A stretch of DNA of 39,735 nt from Marinobacterium sp. xm-d-530 (GTDB taxonomy: Bacteria; Pseudomonadota; Gammaproteobacteria; Pseudomonadales; Balneatricaceae): NCBI GenBank assembly GCA_949499045.1, contig CATEEE010000051.1, forward strand, positions 1-39,735. The letters are read 5' to 3'. Numbering within the stretch: the stretch's first letter is position 1; each line of letters begins with the position of its first letter. Below are positions 32,878-39,735 of the stretch, one piece after another. The translations under genes and the position numbers were made by a program. The notes under the pieces were generated by a model that was not told the DNA's origin, did not search any database, and saw only the letters and a program-made list of their open reading frames with translations.

Positions 32878-33633
32878 ATGCATATTTTGGTTTCTAATGA
32901 TGATGGCGTATACGCGCCAGGGTTGCGGGTTCTTGCTGAGCGACTTAAAGAGGCCGGTCACCGCTGTACGGTTGTGGCTCCTGATCGTAATAGAAGTGGC
33001 GCGAGTAACTCGTTAACCTTGGATCGGCCACTTGATGCTATTTTGCACAGCAGTGGTTATTTTGGGGTTGATGGAACGCCGACAGATTGTGTGCATTTAG
33101 GCGTTTCTGGAATTTTTTCTGATGGTGATATCCCCGATATTGTTGTATCCGGTATTAATGCAGGTGCCAATTTAGGTGACGATATTGTCTATTCAGGTAC
33201 CGTAGCTGCAGCAACCGAGGGGCGTCATTTAGCGCTACCCCCCATAGCGGTATCGACTTGTAATTTCCACCCTAAACATTATGAAACAGCCGCACAAGTA
33301 GTGACGGATCTTGTTGCGAATATTGAGTCTCTTAACGTTGCACCCAGAACGGTCATTAATGTCAATGTGCCTGACGTCGCTTTGGATCAATTAAAAGGTG
33401 TTCAGATTACCCGTTTGGGCCACCGCAGTGCTGGCGAACCACCGCTTCCCACTCAAGACCCTAGAGGTCGAACTCGCTATTGGATAGCGGCGGTCGGTGA
33501 AGCTAAAGATCGAGTCGAAGGTACGGATTTTTATGCCGTTGAAAATGGCTATGTTGCAGTGACTCCTTTGCAGCTTGATATGACCCGTTATTCAGATCTT
33601 GATCAGGTCGCTGATTGGTTGGAGCAGTCTTAG
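32878..33633 (+). CDS. surE: 5'/3'-nucleotidase SurE
   Basis: SurE is a metal-dependent phosphatase acting on nucleoside 5'- and 3'-monophosphates and short polyphosphate, linked with stationary-phase survival. The 251-residue protein has the metal-binding aspartates 8 and 9 in HILVSNDDGVYAPG, the serine of NRSGASNSLT near residue 43 and the asparagine motif SGINAGANLGDD with YSGTVAAATEG. It begins 39 bases after truD and is followed by pcm, the usual pair. Confidence 0.98.
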   Translation: MHILVSNDDGVYAPGLRVLAERLKEAGHRCTVVAPDRNRSGASNSLTLDRPLDAILHSSGYFGVDGTPTDCVHLGVSGIFSDGDIPDIVVSGINAGANLGDDIVYSGTVAAATEGRHLALPPIAVSTCNFHPKHYETAAQVVTDLVANIESLNVAPRTVINVNVPDVALDQLKGVQITRLGHRSAGEPPLPTQDPRGRTRYWIAAVGEAKDRVEGTDFYAVENGYVAVTPLQLDMTRYSDLDQVADWLEQS

Positions 33634-33665
33634 TGTCCCATCAGCTATTGCGTGAAGGTATAGGT

Positions 33666-34301
33666 ATGACTTCACGCCGAACCAGAGAAAGGTTACTCAA
33701 TCGCTTACAAGATCAAGGAATAACCGATGAGGCGGTGTTGGAGACGATCGTTGAAACTCCGCGCCATCTGTTCATTGATGAAGCCCTGTCACACAAAGCC
33801 TATGAAGACACTGCGCTGCCGATTGGTTTCAACCAAACCATCTCTCAACCCTATACCGTTGCTAGAATGAGCGAGTTGCTATTAGAGTTTGGAGCGAAAG
33901 ACAAAGTCTTAGAGGTTGGAACGGGATCAGGCTATCAAACCGCGGTTCTGGCTCAGCTTTGCCAGCAGGTGTTCAGTGTCGAAAGAATTCTTCCTCTTCA
34001 AGAGCGCGCCGCTTCTGTCTTAGGGTATTTGGGCTTGAATAATGTCTCTCTGTTTCATACTGACGGTGGTATGGGGCTAGAGCATGAGGCGCCTTTTGAC
34101 GCCATTATGGTGACAGCAGCCCCTTCGGTTATTCCAGAGTCTCTTAAAAAACAGATGAAAGTGGGTGGCGTTTTAGTAGCTCCTGTAGGGGATGATGAGC
34201 AAAAACTGGTTCGCATTTTGCGACGCAGTGATTCGCATTTTGAAACTAAGGTGATAGAGCCGGTTAAGTTTGTACCGCTACTCGATGGATTGGTAAGTTA
34301 A
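33666..34301 (+). CDS. pcm: Protein-L-isoaspartate O-methyltransferase
   Basis: Pcm repairs damaged proteins by methylating L-isoaspartyl residues with S-adenosylmethionine. The 211-residue protein has the family segment LPIGFNQTISQPYTVARM, the SAM-binding motif VLEVGTGSGYQTAVL and later VTAAPSVIPESL and VKFVPLLDGLV. I choose the ATG at 33666, seven bases after GAAGG. This gives MTSRRTRERL, the Pseudomonas-like N-terminus. GTG 33633, which also has a ribosome site and would overlap the surE stop by one base, is the other candidate. TTG 33615 seems unlikely. Confidence 0.96.
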   Translation: MTSRRTRERLLNRLQDQGITDEAVLETIVETPRHLFIDEALSHKAYEDTALPIGFNQTISQPYTVARMSELLLEFGAKDKVLEVGTGSGYQTAVLAQLCQQVFSVERILPLQERAASVLGYLGLNNVSLFHTDGGMGLEHEAPFDAIMVTAAPSVIPESLKKQMKVGGVLVAPVGDDEQKLVRILRRSDSHFETKVIEPVKFVPLLDGLVS

Positions 34302-34307
34302 TAGACA

Positions 34308-35252
34308 ATGGATCAATTACACAAAGCTCGAACGGCTTTTCAATATTTTAAACTGTTGCTAAAAGGGATGTTGATGGGTGCTGCTGACGCTGTGCCAGGT
34401 GTCTCTGGTGGCACGATTGCGTTCATCACTGGCATTTATGAAGAACTCATCCACTCGATTCGTCGCATCGACCTAAATGCACTTTCTGTCCTGTTTAAGA
34501 GAGGCCCATTAGCGGCTTGGAACCATGTTAATGGTACCTTCCTATTGGTGCTTTTGGCTGGTATTGCACTCAGCATCATCTTATTGGCTAAGACGGTTCT
34601 ATTTCTTTTAGCACAATATCCGGTTTTGTTGTGGTCTTTCTTTTTCGGTCTGATTCTAGCCTCGACCTGGAGTGTGGCTCGTCATGTGGCAGGTTGGGAT
34701 GGCAATAGAATGTCGGTTTTTGTGCTGGGAACAGTGTTGGCTTACTTGTTGACGTCAATGTCCCCTGGTAGCGTGCCTGACTCCGCTCTTATGGTCTTTT
34801 TTGCAGGAATGATAGCGATCTGCGCCATGATTCTTCCAGGTATCTCCGGTAGCTTTATTCTTCTATTGCTAGGAATGTATACAACCATTTTGACGGCGAT
34901 TAAAGAGTTTGATTTTGCGGTAATAGCACTTTTTGCTGCCGGTGCTGCATCGGGTTTGTTGGCTTTTTCACGTGTACTGAGTTGGGCGTTTAGTCACTAT
35001 CGTTCAATGACATTAGCGCTGTTGTCAGGTTTCTTGCTAGGTTCTCTGAATAAAGTATGGCCGTGGAAATACACACTCTCCTACACAATTAATTCTAAAG
35101 GGCATCAAGTGCCCCTAGTGGAGCAGAATGTAACGCCTGTTGCTTTTACCGATCTTACCGGTGAGCCATCGCAACTGACCACAGCCATTCTGCTAATGCT
35201 AGTCGGTTTAGTGGTTGTTCTATTGATTGATCGACTACCTTCAAGAGGCTAG
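34308..35252 (+). CDS. DUF368 membrane protein, candidate undecaprenyl-phosphate translocase (PopT-like)
   Basis: This is a polytopic inner-membrane protein of 314 residues with about eight hydrophobic segments. The N-terminal family motif LLKGMLMGAADAVPGVSGGT lies near residues 17-36, and a second ILPGISGSFILLLLGMY repeat near 178-194 suggests an internal duplication. DUF368 proteins such as PopT of Vibrio cholerae have been shown to help return undecaprenyl phosphate across the inner membrane, mattering most at alkaline pH; that role is inferred here by family. It starts six bases after pcm and ends four bases before the nlpD start. The final segment contains VGLVVVLLIDRLPSRG. Confidence 0.85.
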   Translation: MDQLHKARTAFQYFKLLLKGMLMGAADAVPGVSGGTIAFITGIYEELIHSIRRIDLNALSVLFKRGPLAAWNHVNGTFLLVLLAGIALSIILLAKTVLFLLAQYPVLLWSFFFGLILASTWSVARHVAGWDGNRMSVFVLGTVLAYLLTSMSPGSVPDSALMVFFAGMIAICAMILPGISGSFILLLLGMYTTILTAIKEFDFAVIALFAAGAASGLLAFSRVLSWAFSHYRSMTLALLSGFLLGSLNKVWPWKYTLSYTINSKGHQVPLVEQNVTPVAFTDLTGEPSQLTTAILLMLVGLVVVLLIDRLPSRG

Positions 35253-35256
35253 CGGT

Positions 35257-35982
35257 TTGCGAATTGCAATTTTTTTAGTCGCTGCGCTAATGCTTTCGGC
35301 TTGCGGTACAGGATATGCGCCGGTTTCAGACCAGTCTTTAGGTCTTCAGCGACCCAATCTTGGCGTGGGTGAGTACCGAGTACGATCGGGTGATACGCTG
35401 ATTGGTATTGCGTTTAAATTAGGTATTGATCACAGAAGATTGGCTGCAATTAATGGGATTAAAGACAAAGATTTAATCTATGCGGGTCAGGTTTTAAAAA
35501 CTCAAGGTTCTCCAGTCACTAACCCATCAAAGACCACAACTAAAACGGTTTCTAAGCTTTCGAACAATAAAACCACACCTCCCAAGAAGACTGTTGCGCC
35601 AGTTGTGACAAATTTTTCTTGGGGTTGGCCACATCCTGGCAAGGTTCTTGCTAGGTATTCTATTAAAGAGGGTGGCAATAAAGGTTTGGATATCTCTGGC
35701 AAGCTTGGTGAAGCCGTTAAAGCGGCAGCGCCTGGGCAGGTGGTATATGCCGGCAGTGGTTTGCTTGGATACGGAAATCTTGTCATTATCAGTCATAACC
35801 AAGAGTTTTTAAGTGCCTATGCGCACAATAGTAAAATTCTGGTTAAAGAGAATCAGCAAGTAAAAGCTGGGCAGGTTATTGCCGAGCTTGGAAGCAGCGG
35901 GGCAACCGTTCCGATGCTTCACTTTGAGATTCGTAAAGACGGTAAGCCGGTTGATCCGTTACGCTATCTACCCAAACGATAG
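35257..35982 (+). CDS. nlpD: Lipoprotein NlpD (LysM and LytM domains)
   Basis: NlpD is an outer-membrane lipoprotein that activates the cell-separating amidase AmiC. The 241-residue protein starts at TTG 35257, eight bases after AAGAGG, giving MRIAIFLVAALMLSAC with the lipobox Cys at residue 16. A LysM peptidoglycan-binding domain (EYRVRSGDTLIGIAFKLG) covers about 37-82, then a Thr/Lys-rich linker, then a LytM/M23 domain from about 125. The metal-binding His of active M23 peptidases is Asn in GNKGLDISG, so the domain is probably catalytically dead, as expected for an amidase activator. rpoS follows 52 bases downstream; in E. coli the main rpoS promoter lies inside nlpD. Confidence 0.93.
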   Translation: MRIAIFLVAALMLSACGTGYAPVSDQSLGLQRPNLGVGEYRVRSGDTLIGIAFKLGIDHRRLAAINGIKDKDLIYAGQVLKTQGSPVTNPSKTTTKTVSKLSNNKTTPPKKTVAPVVTNFSWGWPHPGKVLARYSIKEGGNKGLDISGKLGEAVKAAAPGQVVYAGSGLLGYGNLVIISHNQEFLSAYAHNSKILVKENQQVKAGQVIAELGSSGATVPMLHFEIRKDGKPVDPLRYLPKR

Positions 35983-36034
35983 CCTGAACGTTTCAACAAG
36001 CCCTTATCCAGTGGCTTGATGAAGTGAGTGTAGT

Positions 36035-37027
36035 ATGAATTCAGACAGCAAGATTGAGTTCAATGACGAATCATCTGAAGATCTCGATCTATTAGATGAT
36101 GAACAGAATAATAATCAAAATGAGCATGAGACTGTCATCGACTCTCGTCGTGGTAAAGAAGGTTCCGCTCATGAAGATTTAATGACAGCCAGTCAGCTTG
36201 ACTCAACTCAACTCTACCTCAATGAAATTGGTGCTGCCTCGCTGCTGACTCCCGATGAGGAGAAATCATTGGGTAGAGCGATTCAACAATCAGGGTGCAT
36301 GAAATCGCGTGCACGAATGATTGAGGCTAACCTTAGGTTGGTGGTTAACATCGCTCGGCGCTATCAAAATCGAGGATTATCACTGATGGACCTTGTTGAA
36401 GAGGGTAACCTGGGCTTAATTCGTGCGGTTGAAAAATTTGACCCTGAAAAAGGCTTTCGCTTTTCTACCTATGCAACTTGGTGGATTCGTCAGGCGGTTG
36501 AGCGTGGTGTAATGAACCAAACACGAACCATTCGACTACCCATCCATATCCTTAAAGAGTTGAATAACTATCTTCGAGTCGCTCGTCAGCTTGCACTCAC
36601 TTTGGATCGTGAGCCGACCCCTGAAGATGTCGCTCGCCATCTAAAAGAACCTCTTGAGAATGTCGAAAAGATTATGCGGTTAAATCAGCGCGTTGGCTCT
36701 TTGGACATTGTCGCTACTGAGGACGGCCGTTCATTAACAGAGGTGATTTCTGATGAAAACGTGAAATCTCCGCAAGACCATAATGCCGATGAAGAGCTCA
36801 ATAAGAATCTAGAGTATTGGGTAGGAACGCTTCCAGAAAAACACTGCGAAGTTATCTCTCGACGCTTCGGCTTGCGTGGTTTTGATGCTCAGACATTGGA
36901 GATGGTTGGTAATGAAATTTGTCTTACTCGAGAAAGAGTTCGCCAGATTCAAATGGAAGGCCTTAAAAAGCTAAGAGTGATATGCCAAGAGAATGGACTG
37001 AACGTTGAATCACTGTTTAGGCTTTAA
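36035..37027 (+). CDS. rpoS: RNA polymerase sigma factor RpoS (sigma 38)
   Basis: RpoS directs the general stress and stationary-phase programme. The 330 residues equal the E. coli length. After an acidic N-terminus come region 1.2 (TQLYLNEIGAASLLTPDEE), region 2 with RMIEANLRLVV and the FRFSTYATWWIRQAVERG core, and region 3 with IRLPIHILKELNNYLR. The region 4 helix-turn-helix has LTRERVRQIQMEGLKKLR near the end. Position after nlpD supports RpoS rather than RpoD or RpoH. The N-terminal 50 residues are unusually rich in Asp, Glu and Asn. Its stop codon abuts the fdxA stop codon on the other strand. Confidence 0.95.
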   Translation: MNSDSKIEFNDESSEDLDLLDDEQNNNQNEHETVIDSRRGKEGSAHEDLMTASQLDSTQLYLNEIGAASLLTPDEEKSLGRAIQQSGCMKSRARMIEANLRLVVNIARRYQNRGLSLMDLVEEGNLGLIRAVEKFDPEKGFRFSTYATWWIRQAVERGVMNQTRTIRLPIHILKELNNYLRVARQLALTLDREPTPEDVARHLKEPLENVEKIMRLNQRVGSLDIVATEDGRSLTEVISDENVKSPQDHNADEELNKNLEYWVGTLPEKHCEVISRRFGLRGFDAQTLEMVGNEICLTRERVRQIQMEGLKKLRVICQENGLNVESLFRL

Positions 37028-37351
37028 CTAACGCCCTAGTAAAGCCAGCTTATCGCTTTTTCCGTTCCACTCTTCAGCATCAGTCAGTGGTGCTTTTCGG
37101 GAGCGAATGTTTGGCCACAGTTCACTGAGTTCGGCATTCAGTTTGTAATAGATATCCTCCTGCGGCAGTAGATCGTCCTCATGTTTAATCGCTTGAGCAG
37201 GGCATTCTGGTTCGCAAAGAGCGCAATCGATGCATTCGTCAGGATGTATGACTAAAAAATTCGGCCCTTCATAAAAACAATCAACGGGGCACACATCAAC
37301 ACAATCCGTGTACTTACACTTGATACAGTTTTCGGTCACGATAAACGTCAT
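37028..37351 (-). CDS. fdxA: 7Fe ferredoxin FdxA
   Basis: FdxA is a small electron carrier with one 3Fe-4S and one 4Fe-4S cluster. The 107-residue protein has Cys at positions 9, 12 and 17 in ENCIKCKYTDCVDVCPVDC and the second set in ECIDCALCEPECPAQAIK, the pattern of the Azotobacter-type 7Fe ferredoxins, followed by the usual C-terminal extension. The ATG at 37351 has GGAGG about six bases upstream. It lies 44 bases downstream of mutS on the same strand, the order also found in Pseudomonas, and is tail to tail with rpoS without any spacing. Confidence 0.96.
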   Translation of the reverse strand: MTFIVTENCIKCKYTDCVDVCPVDCFYEGPNFLVIHPDECIDCALCEPECPAQAIKHEDDLLPQEDIYYKLNAELSELWPNIRSRKAPLTDAEEWNGKSDKLALLGR

Positions 37352-37395
37352 GTGTTACCTCCCATCAGCTATCCATTGAGTATAGATTAAGCCGA

Positions 37396-39735
37396 TCAGT
37401 ATTTCTCAACTAACTGTTTAAGCTCATAGATCAGATCTAAGGCTTCCCTTGGTGAAAGGGCGTCTGGGTCTAATGATTTTAATTTTAGGTCACTCTCAGA
37501 GGGTATGGGGGCGATAAACAGATCATTCTGCTGTGGAGATGCAGTGCTATCTGATTTAAGGTTAGCCGAGTTTAAAGGTTGTGCTTGGCTCCCCTCTTCG
37601 AGTTGAATCAATTTAGTGCGGGCGCTTTGGATTACCGAGCGAGGTACGCCCGCTAATTGAGCTACTTGCAGACCGTAACTTTGGCTTGCAGGCCCCTCTT
37701 GGACCTCATGCATAAAGACAATATGGTCATTATGCTCAACCGCGGTTAGATGTACGTTGACGACGCCATCGATAAGGTCTGAGAGTTGAGTGAGTTCAAA
37801 GTAGTGGGTCGCAAAAAGCGTTAGAGCTCTGCACTCTTTAGCTAAGAATTCGGCGGCTGACCATGCAAGCGATAGTCCATCAAAGGTGCTTGTTCCTCTA
37901 CCCACCTCATCCATAAGAACTAAGGATCGCTCTGTCGCGTTATGCAGTATGTTAGCGGTTTCAGTCATCTCAACCATGAAGGTGGAACGACCGCCGGCAA
38001 GATCATCGGAGCTACCCATGCGAGTGAAGATTTGATCAACAATACCGATTTCAGCGCTGCTCGCCGGTACATAAGAGCCAATCTGAGCCATTAATGTGAT
38101 GATGGCTATCTGTCGCATATAGGTGGATTTACCGCCCATATTCGGACCGGTCACCATCAGCATCTGTCGTTCTGAATTAAGTTCCGCGCTGTTGGCAACA
38201 AACGGTGTATCTAGAACCTGTTCAACCACAGGGTGGCGACCCTCAGTGATTTTTAGGCTTGCTGAATCATCTAAAGTGGGGCAGTTGTACTCTAAAGTTG
38301 AAGCTCGCTCAGCAAGATTGCGTATTAGATCCAACTCCGCCAATGCCTCAGCCGAAGCGCGAAGTGGTATTAGCTGTTCAGCAAGCAGGTCGAGAAGTTC
38401 ATCGTATAAGGCTTTTTCACGTGCCAAAGCCCGACTTTTAGCGCTCAGGGCTTTATCCTCAAACTCTTTGAGCTCAGGGGTTATAAAGCGTTCGGCGTTT
38501 TTGAGGGTTTGACGACGTTGATACTCTATAGGGGGTTCAAACTGCTGAGCTTTCCCTACCTCTATAAAGTAGCCGTGAACACGGTTGTACCCCACCTTCA
38601 GTGTGGCGATTCCAGTGCGAGTCCGCTCACGCTCCTCAAGGTCAATCAGGTAGCTACCTGCGTTTTCACTCAGTCCCTGAAGCTCATCCAACTCAGCGTC
38701 GTAGCCTCTGGCTATGACGCCACCTTCACGAATCACGACAGGCGGATTTTCTTTAATTGCGCGACTCAAAAGCGAAGCTAAATCTGGAAAGGTAGATGCG
38801 GCCTGTTTCAGATGAATGAGTCGACCACCTTCGCACTCTTTGAGTAATGATTGGATTTCCGGAAGAGCGTTCAGCGCCAATTTGAGGCGTTCTAAATCTC
38901 TAGGTCGAGCTGAGCGCAGGGCGACGCGTGAGAGAATGCGCTCTATATCACCTATTGAACGCATGACATCGTCAAACGTTTCAAATCGGAACTGATCCAG
39001 CATCCATTGAATGGCTTGCTGTCGCTCTTTTAAAACAGCGATGTTTCGAAGCGGTCTGTTCAGCCAGCGGCGAAGCATTCGAGCGGCCATCGGTGTCTTG
39101 GTTCTATCTAAGACAGAGACCAGGGTCTGCTCGGAACCGCCATTGAGATTGAGATCGATCTCAAGATTTTTGCGAGTAGCTGCGTCGATATGAACCGCTT
39201 CACTACCCTTATCAACAATTAAGCTGTTGATGTGGGGTAGGGCACTTCGTTGAGTATCTTTAGCGTACTGCATCAGACAGCCCGCCGCCGCAATAGCCAG
39301 CAACATTCCCTCGCAGCCAAATCCGACTAAATCACGCGTTTTAAATTGTTCATTTAAAATTCGATGGGCTGTCTCTATCTCAAACGCCCAAGGTGGTTGG
39401 CGCCTTAGACCAAGACTCCGAAGTGACTGTATCCACTCTTGCTCAGCAAGCTCATCTGAGATAAGTAGCTCTGCTGGTTTAAGTCGTTCAATTTCTGAGT
39501 GGGCAAAGGCCGAGTTGTCGAGTTCGGAAACATGAAAGCGCCCAGTGCTAATGTCTAATACAGCCAAGCCGTATCGATTCTTATGCTCATAGATCGCGGT
39601 TAACAGATTATCTTGACGCTCCTCGAGAAACGCTTCGTCTGTCAATGTTCCTGGTGTGATGATTCGAGCAACTTGACGCTCAACTGGACCCTTGCTGGTA
39701 GCCGGATCGCCCACCTGCTCACAAATGACGACAGA
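37396..39735 (-). CDS. mutS: DNA mismatch repair protein MutS (N-terminus outside window)
   Basis: MutS recognises mismatches and starts methyl-directed repair with MutL. The frame stays open to the window edge at 39735, so the first hundred or so residues, including the mismatch-contacting Phe-x-Glu motif, are not visible. The visible part begins SVVICEQVGDPATSKGPVER, in domain I. The core and clamp domains follow, then the ATPase with Walker A TGPNMGGKSTYMRQ, Walker B LVLMDEVGRGTSTFDGLS and FATHYFELTQL. The C-terminal helical tail ends LIYELKQLVEKY, part of the tetramer-forming region. A start at 39714 would be a false internal GTG. Confidence 0.97.
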   Translation of the reverse strand, partial: SVVICEQVGDPATSKGPVERQVARIITPGTLTDEAFLEERQDNLLTAIYEHKNRYGLAVLDISTGRFHVSELDNSAFAHSEIERLKPAELLISDELAEQEWIQSLRSLGLRRQPPWAFEIETAHRILNEQFKTRDLVGFGCEGMLLAIAAAGCLMQYAKDTQRSALPHINSLIVDKGSEAVHIDAATRKNLEIDLNLNGGSEQTLVSVLDRTKTPMAARMLRRWLNRPLRNIAVLKERQQAIQWMLDQFRFETFDDVMRSIGDIERILSRVALRSARPRDLERLKLALNALPEIQSLLKECEGGRLIHLKQAASTFPDLASLLSRAIKENPPVVIREGGVIARGYDAELDELQGLSENAGSYLIDLEERERTRTGIATLKVGYNRVHGYFIEVGKAQQFEPPIEYQRRQTLKNAERFITPELKEFEDKALSAKSRALAREKALYDELLDLLAEQLIPLRASAEALAELDLIRNLAERASTLEYNCPTLDDSASLKITEGRHPVVEQVLDTPFVANSAELNSERQMLMVTGPNMGGKSTYMRQIAIITLMAQIGSYVPASSAEIGIVDQIFTRMGSSDDLAGGRSTFMVEMTETANILHNATERSLVLMDEVGRGTSTFDGLSLAWSAAEFLAKECRALTLFATHYFELTQLSDLIDGVVNVHLTAVEHNDHIVFMHEVQEGPASQSYGLQVAQLAGVPRSVIQSARTKLIQLEEGSQAQPLNSANLKSDSTASPQQNDLFIAPIPSESDLKLKSLDPDALSPREALDLIYELKQLVEKY

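Noticed and set aside
33615..33665. Longer pcm protein from TTG 33615 or GTG 33633
   Set aside because: TTG 33615 lies inside surE without a good ribosome site. GTG 33633 is possible, but ATG 33666 has a GAAGG site and the family N-terminus.
35227..35256. Upstream TTG start for nlpD
   Set aside because: It would bury the lipoprotein signal peptide behind a charged leader and overlap the DUF368 gene; TTG 35257 has a proper ribosome site.
1..39735. CRISPR arrays, insertion sequences, phage genes, tRNA or rRNA genes, toxin-antitoxin or defence genes
   Set aside because: None was seen. Genes are packed with conserved housekeeping functions, and the longest gap is the 271-base map-rpsB interval.

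Overview
The window is a stretch of chromosomal housekeeping genes from a gammaproteobacterium, most likely a marine member of the Oceanospirillales/Pseudomonadales side of the class. The gene order from map/glnD through rpsB-tsf-pyrH-frr-uppS-cdsA-rseP-bamA-skp-lpxD-fabZ-lpxA-lpxB-rnhB-dnaE-accA-tilS-pyrG-eno-ftsB-truD-surE-pcm-nlpD-rpoS to fdxA/mutS follows the order known from Pseudomonas almost gene for gene. A FabY-type ketoacyl synthase supports the same placement. Genus and species cannot be named from the sequence alone. I see no tRNA, rRNA, CRISPR array, insertion sequence, phage gene or attachment site, and no gap longer than about 270 bases without a gene.

Layout. 1-2929: the end of a sugar-nucleotide reductase-like gene, then prfC and tatD on the plus strand. 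2926-4773: fabY on the minus strand, tail to tail with tatD. 4952-5605: an OmpA-type lipoprotein. 5650-9431: the minus-strand operon map-glnD-DUF1244. 9546-12802: translation genes rpsB, tsf, pyrH and frr, with a regulatory leader and two terminators. 12844-26108: a tightly packed envelope block (uppS, cdsA, rseP, bamA, skp, lpxD, fabZ, lpxA, lpxB) running into rnhB and dnaE. 26202-31467: accA, tilS, pyrG and eno. 31521-37027: ftsB, truD, surE, pcm, a DUF368 gene (popT-like), nlpD and rpoS. 37028-39735: fdxA and a mutS gene cut by the window end, both on the minus strand.

The main observation is what is absent. In relatives with this gene order, dxr sits between cdsA and rseP, ispD and ispF between ftsB and truD, and (in Pseudomonas) kdsA between pyrG and eno. 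Here those junctions are 9 bases, an 8-base overlap and 15 bases, with no gene remnants. Three of the MEP isoprenoid-pathway genes are therefore missing from two separate canonical places, while uppS, which consumes the pathway product, remains. This suggests that the lineage makes isoprenoids another way (for example by the mevalonate pathway) or has moved these genes as a set.

Other points worth attention: a strong intrinsic terminator lies inside the first codons of tilS; several genes in the lipid A block start with TTG or GTG; a DUF368 undecaprenyl-phosphate translocase candidate sits in the surE-pcm-nlpD-rpoS run; LpxA has alanine at the acyl-chain ruler position; and two convergent gene pairs end with overlapping or directly abutting stop codons. 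Apart from these, the region looks ordinary and intact.
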